A stretch of 64,000 nucleotides of DNA from positions 1-64,000 of the forward strand of contig CALEZT010000267.1 in NCBI GenBank assembly GCA_937927975.1, in the 5' to 3' direction. Below the pieces are notes generated by a model. The model saw only the letters and a list, made by a program, of their open reading frames with translations, had not been told where the DNA came from and ran no database searches. The translations under genes and the position numbers were made by a program. The stretch comes from an uncultured Phycisphaerales bacterium (GTDB taxonomy: Bacteria > Planctomycetota > Phycisphaerae > Sedimentisphaerales > Anaerobacaceae). Each line of letters opens with the position of its first letter. Positions within the stretch are counted from its first letter, which is position 1. Below are positions 52,342-60,252 of the stretch, in pieces.

Positions 52342-54042
52342 ATGATCCGAGGCATGGTATTGGGAATAATCGGAGGCCTGGGCCTGTTCCTCTTCGGGAT
52401 GCTCCTGATGTCGGACGGGCTGAAGAAGGTCGCAGGCCGCAAACTCAAGGTCGTCCTGGAGACCATGACCAAGAACACCTGCGTCGGTTTCGTCGTCGGG
52501 GCCGTGGTCACCGCGTTCATCCAATCGAGTTCTGCGACGACGGTCATCGTCATCGGCCTGGTCAACGCGGGACTGCTCTCCCTCAAGCAGGCCATCGGCG
52601 TGATTATCGGCACCAACGTGGGCACCACCGCCACCGCCTGGATCGTATCGATCTCGGGCCTGGGCTTCCTGAAGATCGAGATGTACGCCCTGCCGGCGAT
52701 CGGACTGGGCTTTCTGCTCCAGGCGGGCGCCCGTTCGCGGTCCCTCAAGCATATCGGCACGATTCTCCTGGGGTTCGGGCTGCTGTTTCTGGGAATCGAG
52801 TATATGAAGGACGCGTTCTCGCCGCTCAAAGACAGCGAGGGCGTGCAACAGATCTTCGTGACCTACGGCGGCAAACCTCTGTTCGCGATCGTCGTGGGCC
52901 TGGTGACGACCGTGCTGGTCCAGAGCAGCTCGGCAGCCATCGCGATCGTGCAGCTTCTGGCAATGGGCGGCGCGTTCGGGACCAGTTGGCAGACCGCGTT
53001 GGACATGTCGATCCCGTTCGTCCTGGGCGCCAACATCGGCACGACGATCACGGCGCAGCTCGCGGCCCTGCAGGCCAATCGAACCGCCCGGCGCGCCGCC
53101 TGGGCGCACACCGCCTTCAATATCCTGGGCACGGCAATCGCCTATCCATGCGTAATCTTCGGCTGGTACAGCGTCCTGGTGGACTTCCTGACGCCCTGGC
53201 CGCTCGGACAAGACACGATTGCCGCCAGCATCGCGGTGGCGCACACGGTGTTCAACATCATCAACTCAATGATCTTCCTGCCGCTGGCGGGCGCCCTGGA
53301 AAAGACGGCGTACAAGCTGGTGCCGGTCCGGCCGTCCGAGGCGGCAGCCCAGCCGGTGGTCCTCGAACGCCACCTGCTCCACACGCCGGACATCGCGCTG
53401 CAACAGGCTCGGCGGGAGATCGTGCATATGGCGCGGGTCGCCAAGGGCGGCTTTGCCGACGCAATGACCGGCCTGCTCACCGACGACAAGAAGAGACTTG
53501 AATCCGCCTGCGTCGCGGAGGAATTCACCGACACGCTCCAATACGAGATCACCAGCTACCTGACGGATCTGTCCCGCCGGGAGTTGTCCGAGGACCTGGC
53601 GGTCGGACTGCCGGTACTGCTGCACACCGTCAACGACCTCGAGCGGATCGGCGACCACGCCGAGAACGTGGTCGAGATCGCCCTGCGAAAGATCGAACAG
53701 AAGCTCGTCTTCACCCCCTCGGCCCAGGAGGAGGCGGAGCAACTTGGCAGGGAGATCGACGGGATGTTCGACAGGGTCATCGAAGCCCTGGACAAGGACG
53801 ACGCCGAGGCGGCCAAACAGGCCCTTCCGAGCGAACGGAACCTCAACAATATGCAGATCGAGTTCCGACGAAGCCATGTCCAGCGGATGCGGGAAGGCGC
53901 TTGCACTCCCGAGGCGGGACTGATCTTCATCGACCTGGTGGACAACGTCGAGAAGAGCGGGGACCACCTCACCAACATCGCCCAGGCGGTCATCGGCGGC
54001 CTCCAGTGGGACGGCATCGAGAAGATGATGCCCCCGAAGTAG
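52342..54042 (+). CDS. Na/Pi cotransporter family protein, second paralog
   Basis: A 566-residue paralog of the gene at 50440, with the same domain order and the same motifs (QSSSATT near residue 60, VLVQSSSAAIAIVQL, DLERIGDHAENVVEIA). By eye the two proteins agree at most positions, and the untranslated leader is also alike, so the duplication included the promoter. Differences cluster in loops, e.g. WPLGQDTIAAS here versus WELSRETVAAS. Possibly the copies differ in substrate affinity or regulation, but nothing in the sequence shows that. Start ATG 52342 has GGAGAG upstream. Confidence 0.88.
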   Translation: MIRGMVLGIIGGLGLFLFGMLLMSDGLKKVAGRKLKVVLETMTKNTCVGFVVGAVVTAFIQSSSATTVIVIGLVNAGLLSLKQAIGVIIGTNVGTTATAWIVSISGLGFLKIEMYALPAIGLGFLLQAGARSRSLKHIGTILLGFGLLFLGIEYMKDAFSPLKDSEGVQQIFVTYGGKPLFAIVVGLVTTVLVQSSSAAIAIVQLLAMGGAFGTSWQTALDMSIPFVLGANIGTTITAQLAALQANRTARRAAWAHTAFNILGTAIAYPCVIFGWYSVLVDFLTPWPLGQDTIAASIAVAHTVFNIINSMIFLPLAGALEKTAYKLVPVRPSEAAAQPVVLERHLLHTPDIALQQARREIVHMARVAKGGFADAMTGLLTDDKKRLESACVAEEFTDTLQYEITSYLTDLSRRELSEDLAVGLPVLLHTVNDLERIGDHAENVVEIALRKIEQKLVFTPSAQEEAEQLGREIDGMFDRVIEALDKDDAEAAKQALPSERNLNNMQIEFRRSHVQRMREGACTPEAGLIFIDLVDNVEKSGDHLTNIAQAVIGGLQWDGIEKMMPPK

Positions 54043-54156
54043 GAGGCTCGGGGCGGACTGCAATAAAGCCCGCACGGATTTCGTCTTGCCTGTATCGTTC
54101 GAACGGTCGGCTCAACTCGGTCCCGCAGCGGTTCGCTGCGAGGGAAGGAGAAACGA

Positions 54157-56586
54157 ATGAGAACGCGGCGCATCTTCTGTCTCCTTGGCCTTCTTCTCCC
54201 ATTCCTCGCGACGGGCTGCAGTTCCCCCGCTGAACGCCAGGCCGACGGACGGGTTGAGTTGCTGCGTGATCCATGGGGCGTCCCGCACGTCTTCTCGGAC
54301 ACCGACGCCGGGGCGATGTACGGCCTGGGCTACGCCGCGGCGCAGGACCGGCCCTTCCAGATGTACTACAACCTCCGGATTATTCAGGGCAGGCTGGCCG
54401 AGTTGGTCGGCGATGTGAAGGTGGGCGTCACGCGGCAGCAGCCGCAGGGAAGGACTTCCGCGCTGCGAAGCGACATCGAGATGCGAACGATCGGGTACTG
54501 GCGTGCGGCGCAGGAGACCGCCGATCGGATGGACCCTGAGGCCCGCGAATTGCTCGAGGCCTACAGCCGGGGCGTCAACGACTGCTTCGCGGCCGACCCG
54601 AACATCCGGTCGGGACTGTTCGAGAAGTACGGCCTGGAGCCGGAGCCCTGGACGCCGGCGGCTTGCATCGCCTCCTGGTGGCGTCTGAGCCTGTTCTTCT
54701 CCGGCGACGGCCTGCGGGAGTTGGGACCCTACTATGAAATCAAAGACGGCGCCAGGACGGTGCGGCGTCTTCCGGTGACGGACGGCGCCGGGGCCACGGA
54801 GGGCCTTCGTGTTCGTGATGACGCCTCGGTCATCCAGCCCAGCGATGTGGACGACGAATGGGTCCGCAAGGTGATGGATTATGCCATCGAGCACGAAGTG
54901 ACGCGAAAGCGGGATGAAGCAGCCGCCGAGGGCAGGCCCGGGCCACGGTTCAGCCATGCATGGGTCGTGGGCGGCGCCAAGACCACCACCGGATCGGCGG
55001 TGCTCGTCAGCGACCCGCAGACGCCCGTGCGGAACCCCTCGCTGTTCTGCGAGTTCCACGTCAGCGGCAAGACCTTCAACGCCCGCGGCATCGGCGTTGC
55101 AGGCAGCCCCGGCATCCTGATCGGGTTCACGCCCAACGTCGCCTGGGGCCTGACCGCCCTGGGGGCCGACCAGGCGGACCTGTTCCTGCTCAAGACCGAT
55201 CCGAGCCGCCCGAATCAGTACCTGCTCGACGGCGCGTGGCGCGACATGGAGGTGCACGAGGAGACGATTCTGGTCAAGGGCGCCGCGCCGCAGAAGATCA
55301 TCTATCGCAGGACGAGTTTCGGCCCGGTCGTGACGAACCTCGCGATGGGCGTGCGGCGAGGGGACGAAGTGGCCCTCAAGAGGATTCCGATCTCCCAGCC
55401 GCAGCGCGACACCTTCCGAGGCCTGCTGGACATGATCCGCTCCAGGAACGTGTACGAGTTCCAGAAGGCCCTGGGCGGCTGGACCTTCCCCAGCGCCAAC
55501 TGCGTCTTCGGCGACCGCGCCGGCAACATCGGCTACAAGACGATCCTGAGCCTGCCCCTCCGTTCGGCCCACTCCCTGCTCGACGGGAGCGCGGCCCACG
55601 AAGGGTGGGACAGCGCCAACGACTGGCAGGGCATGGTGCCCCACGAACTGCTGCCGCAGGTGATCAACCCCAAGCAAGGCTGGCTCGTCAGCGCCAACCA
55701 CCGTCCGATCGCGTCGTTCTATCCGCTCTCGATGGGCATCTCCACCGGCAGCCTCGGCGACACCGACCGCTCCTGGCGATTGAAGGAACGCGTGCGGGAC
55801 AAGGACAAGTTCGCACCCGAGGACGTGCTGGACATTCATTACGACACCGTCGCGCCGATCAAGCGGGACCTGGTCAAGCTGTGCTACCACCTCCGCGACG
55901 TGCAGAAGTACCCGCTCGACGAGGACACGCTGCTGGCCCTGGACTATCTGGAGAGTTGGCGGGCTGCGGGCTCCAGGTCCGACATGGCGATCAAGGGCAC
56001 CGAGATTGTCAATCTGATGCCCATGGCGTTCCGTCAGAACTTCGCGGCGGCGATCACTTACGGCGGCGGGCTCTCGGGTCTCTGCAACATGCTTCAGACA
56101 ATCGACGCGAGGATCGCGGCTGACCCGAAGGCCTCGCTGACCGACGAGGAGGCCGACTACGTGAACCTCATCGTGCGTGCGGGCTGGCGGTACGGCAAGG
56201 CCCGTTTCGGCGACGACTCGACCCGCTGGCATGAGCGCGGCAAACAAGCGATGCTCGAAACGAAGTTGCCCTACATGTCCACGCTCGACGGTTTCGGCTC
56301 GCTCGACGAGGGCCACGATATCGCGATGCCCGCCCTGACGTGCATCGACGGCGGGACGATCCTCTCGCAGCAGGCGCAGTCGTACACGCAGTTCGTCCGC
56401 TTGGACAACGCGGACGAATCGATGTCCATCCTGCCCATCGGCCAGTCGGAGCAGCCGGGCAGCGCCTATCGCCTGTCGAACTACGACCTCTGGTCCCAAG
56501 GCAGGCTGCACCCCGCGCCTCTCTCGCGGAAGGCGGTCGACAAACTGGCGATTTCGCGGGAGGCATTGCCCGGAACGCGACGGTAG
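54157..56586 (+). CDS. penicillin-acylase-family lipoprotein
   Basis: An 809-residue member of the Ntn-hydrolase penicillin acylase family. A lipoprotein signal (LLGLLLPFLATGC) places it outside the cytoplasm. The alpha-chain-like part includes DPWGVPHVF and GLGYAAAQDRPFQM. The linker ends before RFSHAWVVGGAKTTTGS, so Ser266 is the predicted autoprocessed nucleophile (usual form SNxWxV). Beta-chain motifs GFTPNVAWGLT and, near the end, GGTILSQQ support the call. Substrates in this family include beta-lactams and acyl-homoserine lactones; which applies is unknown. AAGGAG precedes the ATG at 54157. Confidence 0.85.
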   Translation: MRTRRIFCLLGLLLPFLATGCSSPAERQADGRVELLRDPWGVPHVFSDTDAGAMYGLGYAAAQDRPFQMYYNLRIIQGRLAELVGDVKVGVTRQQPQGRTSALRSDIEMRTIGYWRAAQETADRMDPEARELLEAYSRGVNDCFAADPNIRSGLFEKYGLEPEPWTPAACIASWWRLSLFFSGDGLRELGPYYEIKDGARTVRRLPVTDGAGATEGLRVRDDASVIQPSDVDDEWVRKVMDYAIEHEVTRKRDEAAAEGRPGPRFSHAWVVGGAKTTTGSAVLVSDPQTPVRNPSLFCEFHVSGKTFNARGIGVAGSPGILIGFTPNVAWGLTALGADQADLFLLKTDPSRPNQYLLDGAWRDMEVHEETILVKGAAPQKIIYRRTSFGPVVTNLAMGVRRGDEVALKRIPISQPQRDTFRGLLDMIRSRNVYEFQKALGGWTFPSANCVFGDRAGNIGYKTILSLPLRSAHSLLDGSAAHEGWDSANDWQGMVPHELLPQVINPKQGWLVSANHRPIASFYPLSMGISTGSLGDTDRSWRLKERVRDKDKFAPEDVLDIHYDTVAPIKRDLVKLCYHLRDVQKYPLDEDTLLALDYLESWRAAGSRSDMAIKGTEIVNLMPMAFRQNFAAAITYGGGLSGLCNMLQTIDARIAADPKASLTDEEADYVNLIVRAGWRYGKARFGDDSTRWHERGKQAMLETKLPYMSTLDGFGSLDEGHDIAMPALTCIDGGTILSQQAQSYTQFVRLDNADESMSILPIGQSEQPGSAYRLSNYDLWSQGRLHPAPLSRKAVDKLAISREALPGTRR

Positions 56587-56643
56587 GGTAGACTGGCGGA
56601 ACGTGTGTAGCTTGTTTTTGCGAAAAGCAAAGGTGATACGCAG

Positions 56644-57903
56644 ATGATCCGCCTTATCGAAGCGTTGAACTACCGATGTCTACGTTATGTCCGTCAGCCG
56701 CTGGAACGGTTTCATGTGCTTGTCGGACCCAACGCGAGCGGCAAGACCACCTTCCTGGATGTGATCGCGTTCCTCGGAAGAATGGTGTCTGATGGATTAG
56801 ACGCGGCAATCGGGGAGCGCACGACGAATTTCGCGGACTTGCTCTGGGGACGAGAAGGAACGGGGTTCGAGCTGGCCATAGAGGCCGATATTCACGAAAT
56901 ATGGATAGCGGAGTTCAATGGCAAGTTCGATGTGATCCGCTATGAAGTCGCCATCGGCATACATCCGGAAACGCATGAGGTTGGCATTCTCCAGGAACGA
57001 GCCAGGCTCAAGAAGCGGACCTCCGTCCAAGTGGAGCCACGGTTTCTATTCCCGATGGAATGTGAGGCGCCGCGCACGATCCTGGTGGACCGCAGCGGAA
57101 AAGGTGAACAGGTCGTTTTGAGCAAAGGCATTCAAGGCAACGACAACTACTATACAGAGGTGCGGGACGAATCGGGGGAGAAGGGCTGGATACCCTCATT
57201 CCGCTTGGGGTCCAGGAGATCCACGCTGGCCAACCTGCCGGAGGACGAGAGTCGATTTCCCGTGTCCACATGGTTTAAGCGGTACTTGACTTACGGAGTA
57301 GAACCATTCGTTCTGAACAGTCTGGCGATTCGACGGGCAAGTCCGCCGGGACAGGGGATCCGCTTCCGGCCGGATGGGTCGAATCTTCCCTGGGTCATCG
57401 AACATCTCAGGAACAAAGCACGGGACAGATTCGATGCTTGGATCGGCCACGTACAGACCGCTCTACCCGATGTTGTCGACGTAACGACGGTGGAACGGGC
57501 GGATGACAAGCATCGGTATCTCAAGGTCCATTACAGGAACGGGCTCGAGGTGCCCTCCTGGATGGTTTCGGATGGAACGCTCCGACTCCTGGCGTTGACT
57601 CTTCCCGCTTATATCCCGGATTTCGGGGGCGTCTATTTGGTCGAGGAACCCGAGAACGGCATACATCCGCAGGCCATTGAGATTCTTTTTCAGTCACTCT
57701 CTTCTGTCTACGGCGCGCAGATGCTTCTCGCCACGCACTCACCGGTCATTCTGAGTCAGGCCGACTTGCGCCAGGTGCTCTGCTTTCAGAAGACGGAATC
57801 GGGGGCAACCGACATCGTCGCTGGCAACGAACATCCTGCTCTGAAGGACTGGAAAGGCCAGCCGAATCTGGACGTCATCTTTGCCAGTGGGGTCTTGGGG
57901 TGA
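56644..57903 (+). CDS. AAA15/AAA21-type ATPase, probable defence protein (MAD3-like)
   Basis: A 419-residue ATPase of the SMC/OLD-like group. Walker A GPNASGKTT at 28-36; signature-like SDGTLRLLAL at 309-318; Walker B YLVEEPENGIHP at 331-342; H-loop THSP at 364-367. The insert between Walker A and the signature (about 60-300) is charged and lacks a long coiled coil. This build matches ATPases of antiphage systems such as PARIS, Gabija-like and MADS MAD3. It overlaps the next gene by one base at TGATG, so they are an operon. AGGTG lies eight bases before the ATG. The MAD3 resemblance is from memory of family descriptions, not a search. Confidence 0.75.
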   Translation: MIRLIEALNYRCLRYVRQPLERFHVLVGPNASGKTTFLDVIAFLGRMVSDGLDAAIGERTTNFADLLWGREGTGFELAIEADIHEIWIAEFNGKFDVIRYEVAIGIHPETHEVGILQERARLKKRTSVQVEPRFLFPMECEAPRTILVDRSGKGEQVVLSKGIQGNDNYYTEVRDESGEKGWIPSFRLGSRRSTLANLPEDESRFPVSTWFKRYLTYGVEPFVLNSLAIRRASPPGQGIRFRPDGSNLPWVIEHLRNKARDRFDAWIGHVQTALPDVVDVTTVERADDKHRYLKVHYRNGLEVPSWMVSDGTLRLLALTLPAYIPDFGGVYLVEEPENGIHPQAIEILFQSLSSVYGAQMLLATHSPVILSQADLRQVLCFQKTESGATDIVAGNEHPALKDWKGQPNLDVIFASGVLG

Positions 57904-58529
57904 TGCCGGGAAGCTTAGGAGATCTATTCGTCTTGGTGTCGGATTCGAACATGAAAGCCGCTGTCCAGGCGCTGCTGTCCCGCACCGAGGCGATGGCGAT
58001 CCGGGCGGTCCAGGCGGAGATCCGCGCGCATCCGCAGAGAGATAGTGGCTGTTGCTTCGGCGGAGTGGAGTTCCTGTCTGCCTTCGCGGGCCGGTTCCAG
58101 CACGCGCTGCTCATGTTTGACAGGGAAGGCTGCGGCAAAGAGGATCTCGTTCCTGCGGACATTGAAACCATGATCGAGGAACGGCTGTCGCATACCGGAT
58201 GGAATGACAGGGTCAGGGTGATCGTTCTCGATCCTGAGCTGGAGGCGTGGGTATGGAGCTCATCCCCGCATGTGGAGGAATGTCTGGGGTGGCGCAATCA
58301 GCCTGCTCCGCTGCGACGATGGTTGCTTGAACGTGGACACGACTTCGGGGGAGATGGCAAACCTCTACGTCCCAAGGAAGCGATGGAGAGTGTCCTATAT
58401 GCAACTCGGACACCTCGTTCATCCGCCATCTATCGCCGGTTGGCGGAAACTGTCTCGTGGAGAGGTTGCGTGGATCGAGCTTTTCTCAAGCTCCAGAGTG
58501 TTCTGCAGGACTGGTTCGGTCTGCGATAA
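57903..58529 (+). CDS. MAD4-like protein, probable effector partner of the ATPase
   Basis: A 208-residue protein. It starts LFVLVSDSNMKAAVQALLS, then HPQRDSGC near 43-50, a strand with D73-R-E75 in LMFDREGCGKE, and D110-P-E112 in VIVLDPELEAWVWSS. This layout of acidic residues after strands suggests a TOPRIM- or DUF4276-like nuclease fold. The whole resembles MAD4 of the MADS defence system, whose usual mad1, mad2 and mad5-mad8 neighbours are absent here. The ATG at 57903 overlaps the ATPase stop (TGATG). Its job in defence is inferred from the partner gene, not seen. Confidence 0.6.
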   Translation: MPGSLGDLFVLVSDSNMKAAVQALLSRTEAMAIRAVQAEIRAHPQRDSGCCFGGVEFLSAFAGRFQHALLMFDREGCGKEDLVPADIETMIEERLSHTGWNDRVRVIVLDPELEAWVWSSSPHVEECLGWRNQPAPLRRWLLERGHDFGGDGKPLRPKEAMESVLYATRTPRSSAIYRRLAETVSWRGCVDRAFLKLQSVLQDWFGLR

Positions 58530-58560
58530 CATTGTAGATACAGTGGTACGAGAGGAGACA

Positions 58561-60204
58561 ATGGAAGCTCCGATTTATACGCGTCGCACGTTCCTCAAAG
58601 GCGCCGGCGCTGCAGCGGTGGCGTTTGGCGGATTCTCGCAGAAGTTGTGTGCGGGCGAATCGGCGAATCGCTTCGCGGGGTTGGGTCGGGAGCGGCCGAA
58701 CATCCTGCTGCTGCTCACCGACGACCAAGCCTTCTGCACAATCGGGTCGCTGAACAATCCGGAGGTGAAGACGCCGAACATCGATCGACTGGTCCGGCGG
58801 GGCACGACGTTCACCCACTGCTTCAATCAGGGCGGCTTTCACGGCGCGATTTGCGTGGCGAGCCGGGCCATGCTCAACACCGGCCGGTATCTCTGGACCT
58901 GTGGCGGGGACACCTGCGGCGACTGGCCCCTCTGGGGCGAGACGCTCGGCCAAGCCGGCTACGACACCTTCGTGACCGGCAAGTGGCACAACGAAGCGGC
59001 TTCGCTCAAGCGAAGCTTCAAGACCGTCGGTCCCACCGGCGGCGGCATGTTCCCCTCGAAGGACCCCAAAGCCCAAGAGCACAAGAAGCAACGCATTCTC
59101 AAGGACCCGTACAATCGTCCCGCGCCGGGCAACTCGTGGAGTCCCTCCGACGAGAGTCTCGAAGGACACTGGCGAAAGGCCGGGGACGGGATCGTGCACA
59201 GCAGCGTGCTCTGGGCCGATGCCGCTATCGACTATCTGAGCCATCGTGCTATCGGAAGCAGACAGCAGACCCGTGGCGAGGGCATCTTGCCCTTGCGTGC
59301 CGAGGGCGTCCCGCCCTCGGATCGCGGACAGGATGTCCGCGACACGAAGGACTCTCGGAATCGCCGGCAAGATGCCGGCAGGACGCAAGGACGGGACGCC
59401 CTCGGCACGCCACCGTTCTTCATGTACGTCGCGTTCCACGCGCCGCACGACCCGCGGCAGGCGCCGAAGGAGTTCGTCGATCTGTACCCGCCCGAGGAGA
59501 TCAAGGTCCCGCCGAACCACCTGCCCGAGCACCCGTTCGACCAGGGCGACCACAAACTGCGCGATGAAGTGCTCGCCCCCTTCCCGCGAACGAAGGAGGC
59601 GGTGCAGGTCCAGATCAGCGAGTACTACGCGATCATCACACACCTCGACCAGCAGATCGGCCGCGTCCTCGACGCGTTGGAGAAGTCGGGCGAGGCCGAC
59701 AACACGATCGTGATCTTCTCCGCCGATCAGGGCCTGGCCGTCGGCCAGCACGGACTGATGGGCAAGCAGAATCAGTACGACCACTCTGTGCGGATGCCGT
59801 TCGTCCTCTGCGGCCCGGGGATCGAGGCAGGCCGCAAGATTGAAACGATGATCTACCTCCAGAGCCTCTTTGCGACGACGTGCGACATGGCCCGCATCGA
59901 GACGCCGCAGACCGTGCAGTTCCCCAGCCTGGTCCCCTTGTTGACCGGTCGCACCGAGCGGCTCTACGACTCGATCTACGGCGCTTATCGCGACCTGCAG
60001 CGCATGGCCCGCACGGAGCGATACAAGCTGATCCGCTACCCGCACGTCAACGAGGTGCAACTCTTCGATCTCCAGGAGGACCCGTGGGAAACGAAGGATC
60101 TAGCCGAGGACCCGCGCTACGCGGACACGGTTCGCTCCCTCGACGAGCAGCTTCACCGCTGGATGAAAGAGACCGGCGACAAACTCGAACTCGACCGGTT
60201 GTGA
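58561..60204 (+). CDS. Tat-exported sulfatase with CxAxR motif and in-frame repeat insertion
   Basis: A 547-residue S1 sulfatase. Tat signal TRRTFLKGAGAAAVAFGG. Metal ligands TDDQAF; maturation motif AICVASRAMLNTGR with Cys98 followed by V-A-S-R, the CxAxR variant. GKWHNEAA and HAPHDPRQAPKEF confirm the fold. At residues about 237-284 a foreign segment (TRGEGILPL... to RDALGTP) interrupts just before PFFMYVAFHAPH; it is encoded by the palindromic element at 59270-59412. The frame is kept, so the protein may still be made. ATG 58561 has GAGGAG upstream. Directly follows the defence pair. Confidence 0.9.
   Translation: MEAPIYTRRTFLKGAGAAAVAFGGFSQKLCAGESANRFAGLGRERPNILLLLTDDQAFCTIGSLNNPEVKTPNIDRLVRRGTTFTHCFNQGGFHGAICVASRAMLNTGRYLWTCGGDTCGDWPLWGETLGQAGYDTFVTGKWHNEAASLKRSFKTVGPTGGGMFPSKDPKAQEHKKQRILKDPYNRPAPGNSWSPSDESLEGHWRKAGDGIVHSSVLWADAAIDYLSHRAIGSRQQTRGEGILPLRAEGVPPSDRGQDVRDTKDSRNRRQDAGRTQGRDALGTPPFFMYVAFHAPHDPRQAPKEFVDLYPPEEIKVPPNHLPEHPFDQGDHKLRDEVLAPFPRTKEAVQVQISEYYAIITHLDQQIGRVLDALEKSGEADNTIVIFSADQGLAVGQHGLMGKQNQYDHSVRMPFVLCGPGIEAGRKIETMIYLQSLFATTCDMARIETPQTVQFPSLVPLLTGRTERLYDSIYGAYRDLQRMARTERYKLIRYPHVNEVQLFDLQEDPWETKDLAEDPRYADTVRSLDEQLHRWMKETGDKLELDRL
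59270..59412 (+). repeat. modular palindromic element inside a sulfatase gene
   Basis: About 142 bp with ends CCGTGGCGAGGGC and GCCCTCGGCACGCC (about 12-bp terminal inverted repeats). Four hairpin modules follow one another: AGGGCA-tct-TGCCCT, GAGGGCG-tcc-CGCCCTC, CGCGGACA-gga-TGTCCGCG and GCCGGCA-aga-TGCCGGC. The loops of the first two are the reverse complements of the last two in type, so the element is itself a palindrome of modules. It adds about 48 codons without stops in the frame used. Confidence 0.92.
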
Positions 60205-60209
60205 AGAGA

Positions 60210-60250
60210 GCTGAACCGCAGAGGACGCCAAGGACGCGGAGAAGGAGATG
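60210..60250. repeat. intergenic phrase repeat supplying a Shine-Dalgarno
   Basis: AACCGCAGAGGACGCCAAG followed by GACGCGGAGAAGGAG. It belongs to the same phrase family as 4645-4729 and 2690-2740. Its 3' end GGAGAAGGAG is the ribosome binding site of the sulfatase that starts at 60253. Confidence 0.8.
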
Positions 60251-60252
60251 AC

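Noticed and set aside
54112-56511. 799-residue minus-strand frame opposite the penicillin-acylase-like gene
   Set aside because: Antisense shadow without any domain; the plus-strand gene has a lipobox and the Ser nucleophile motif.
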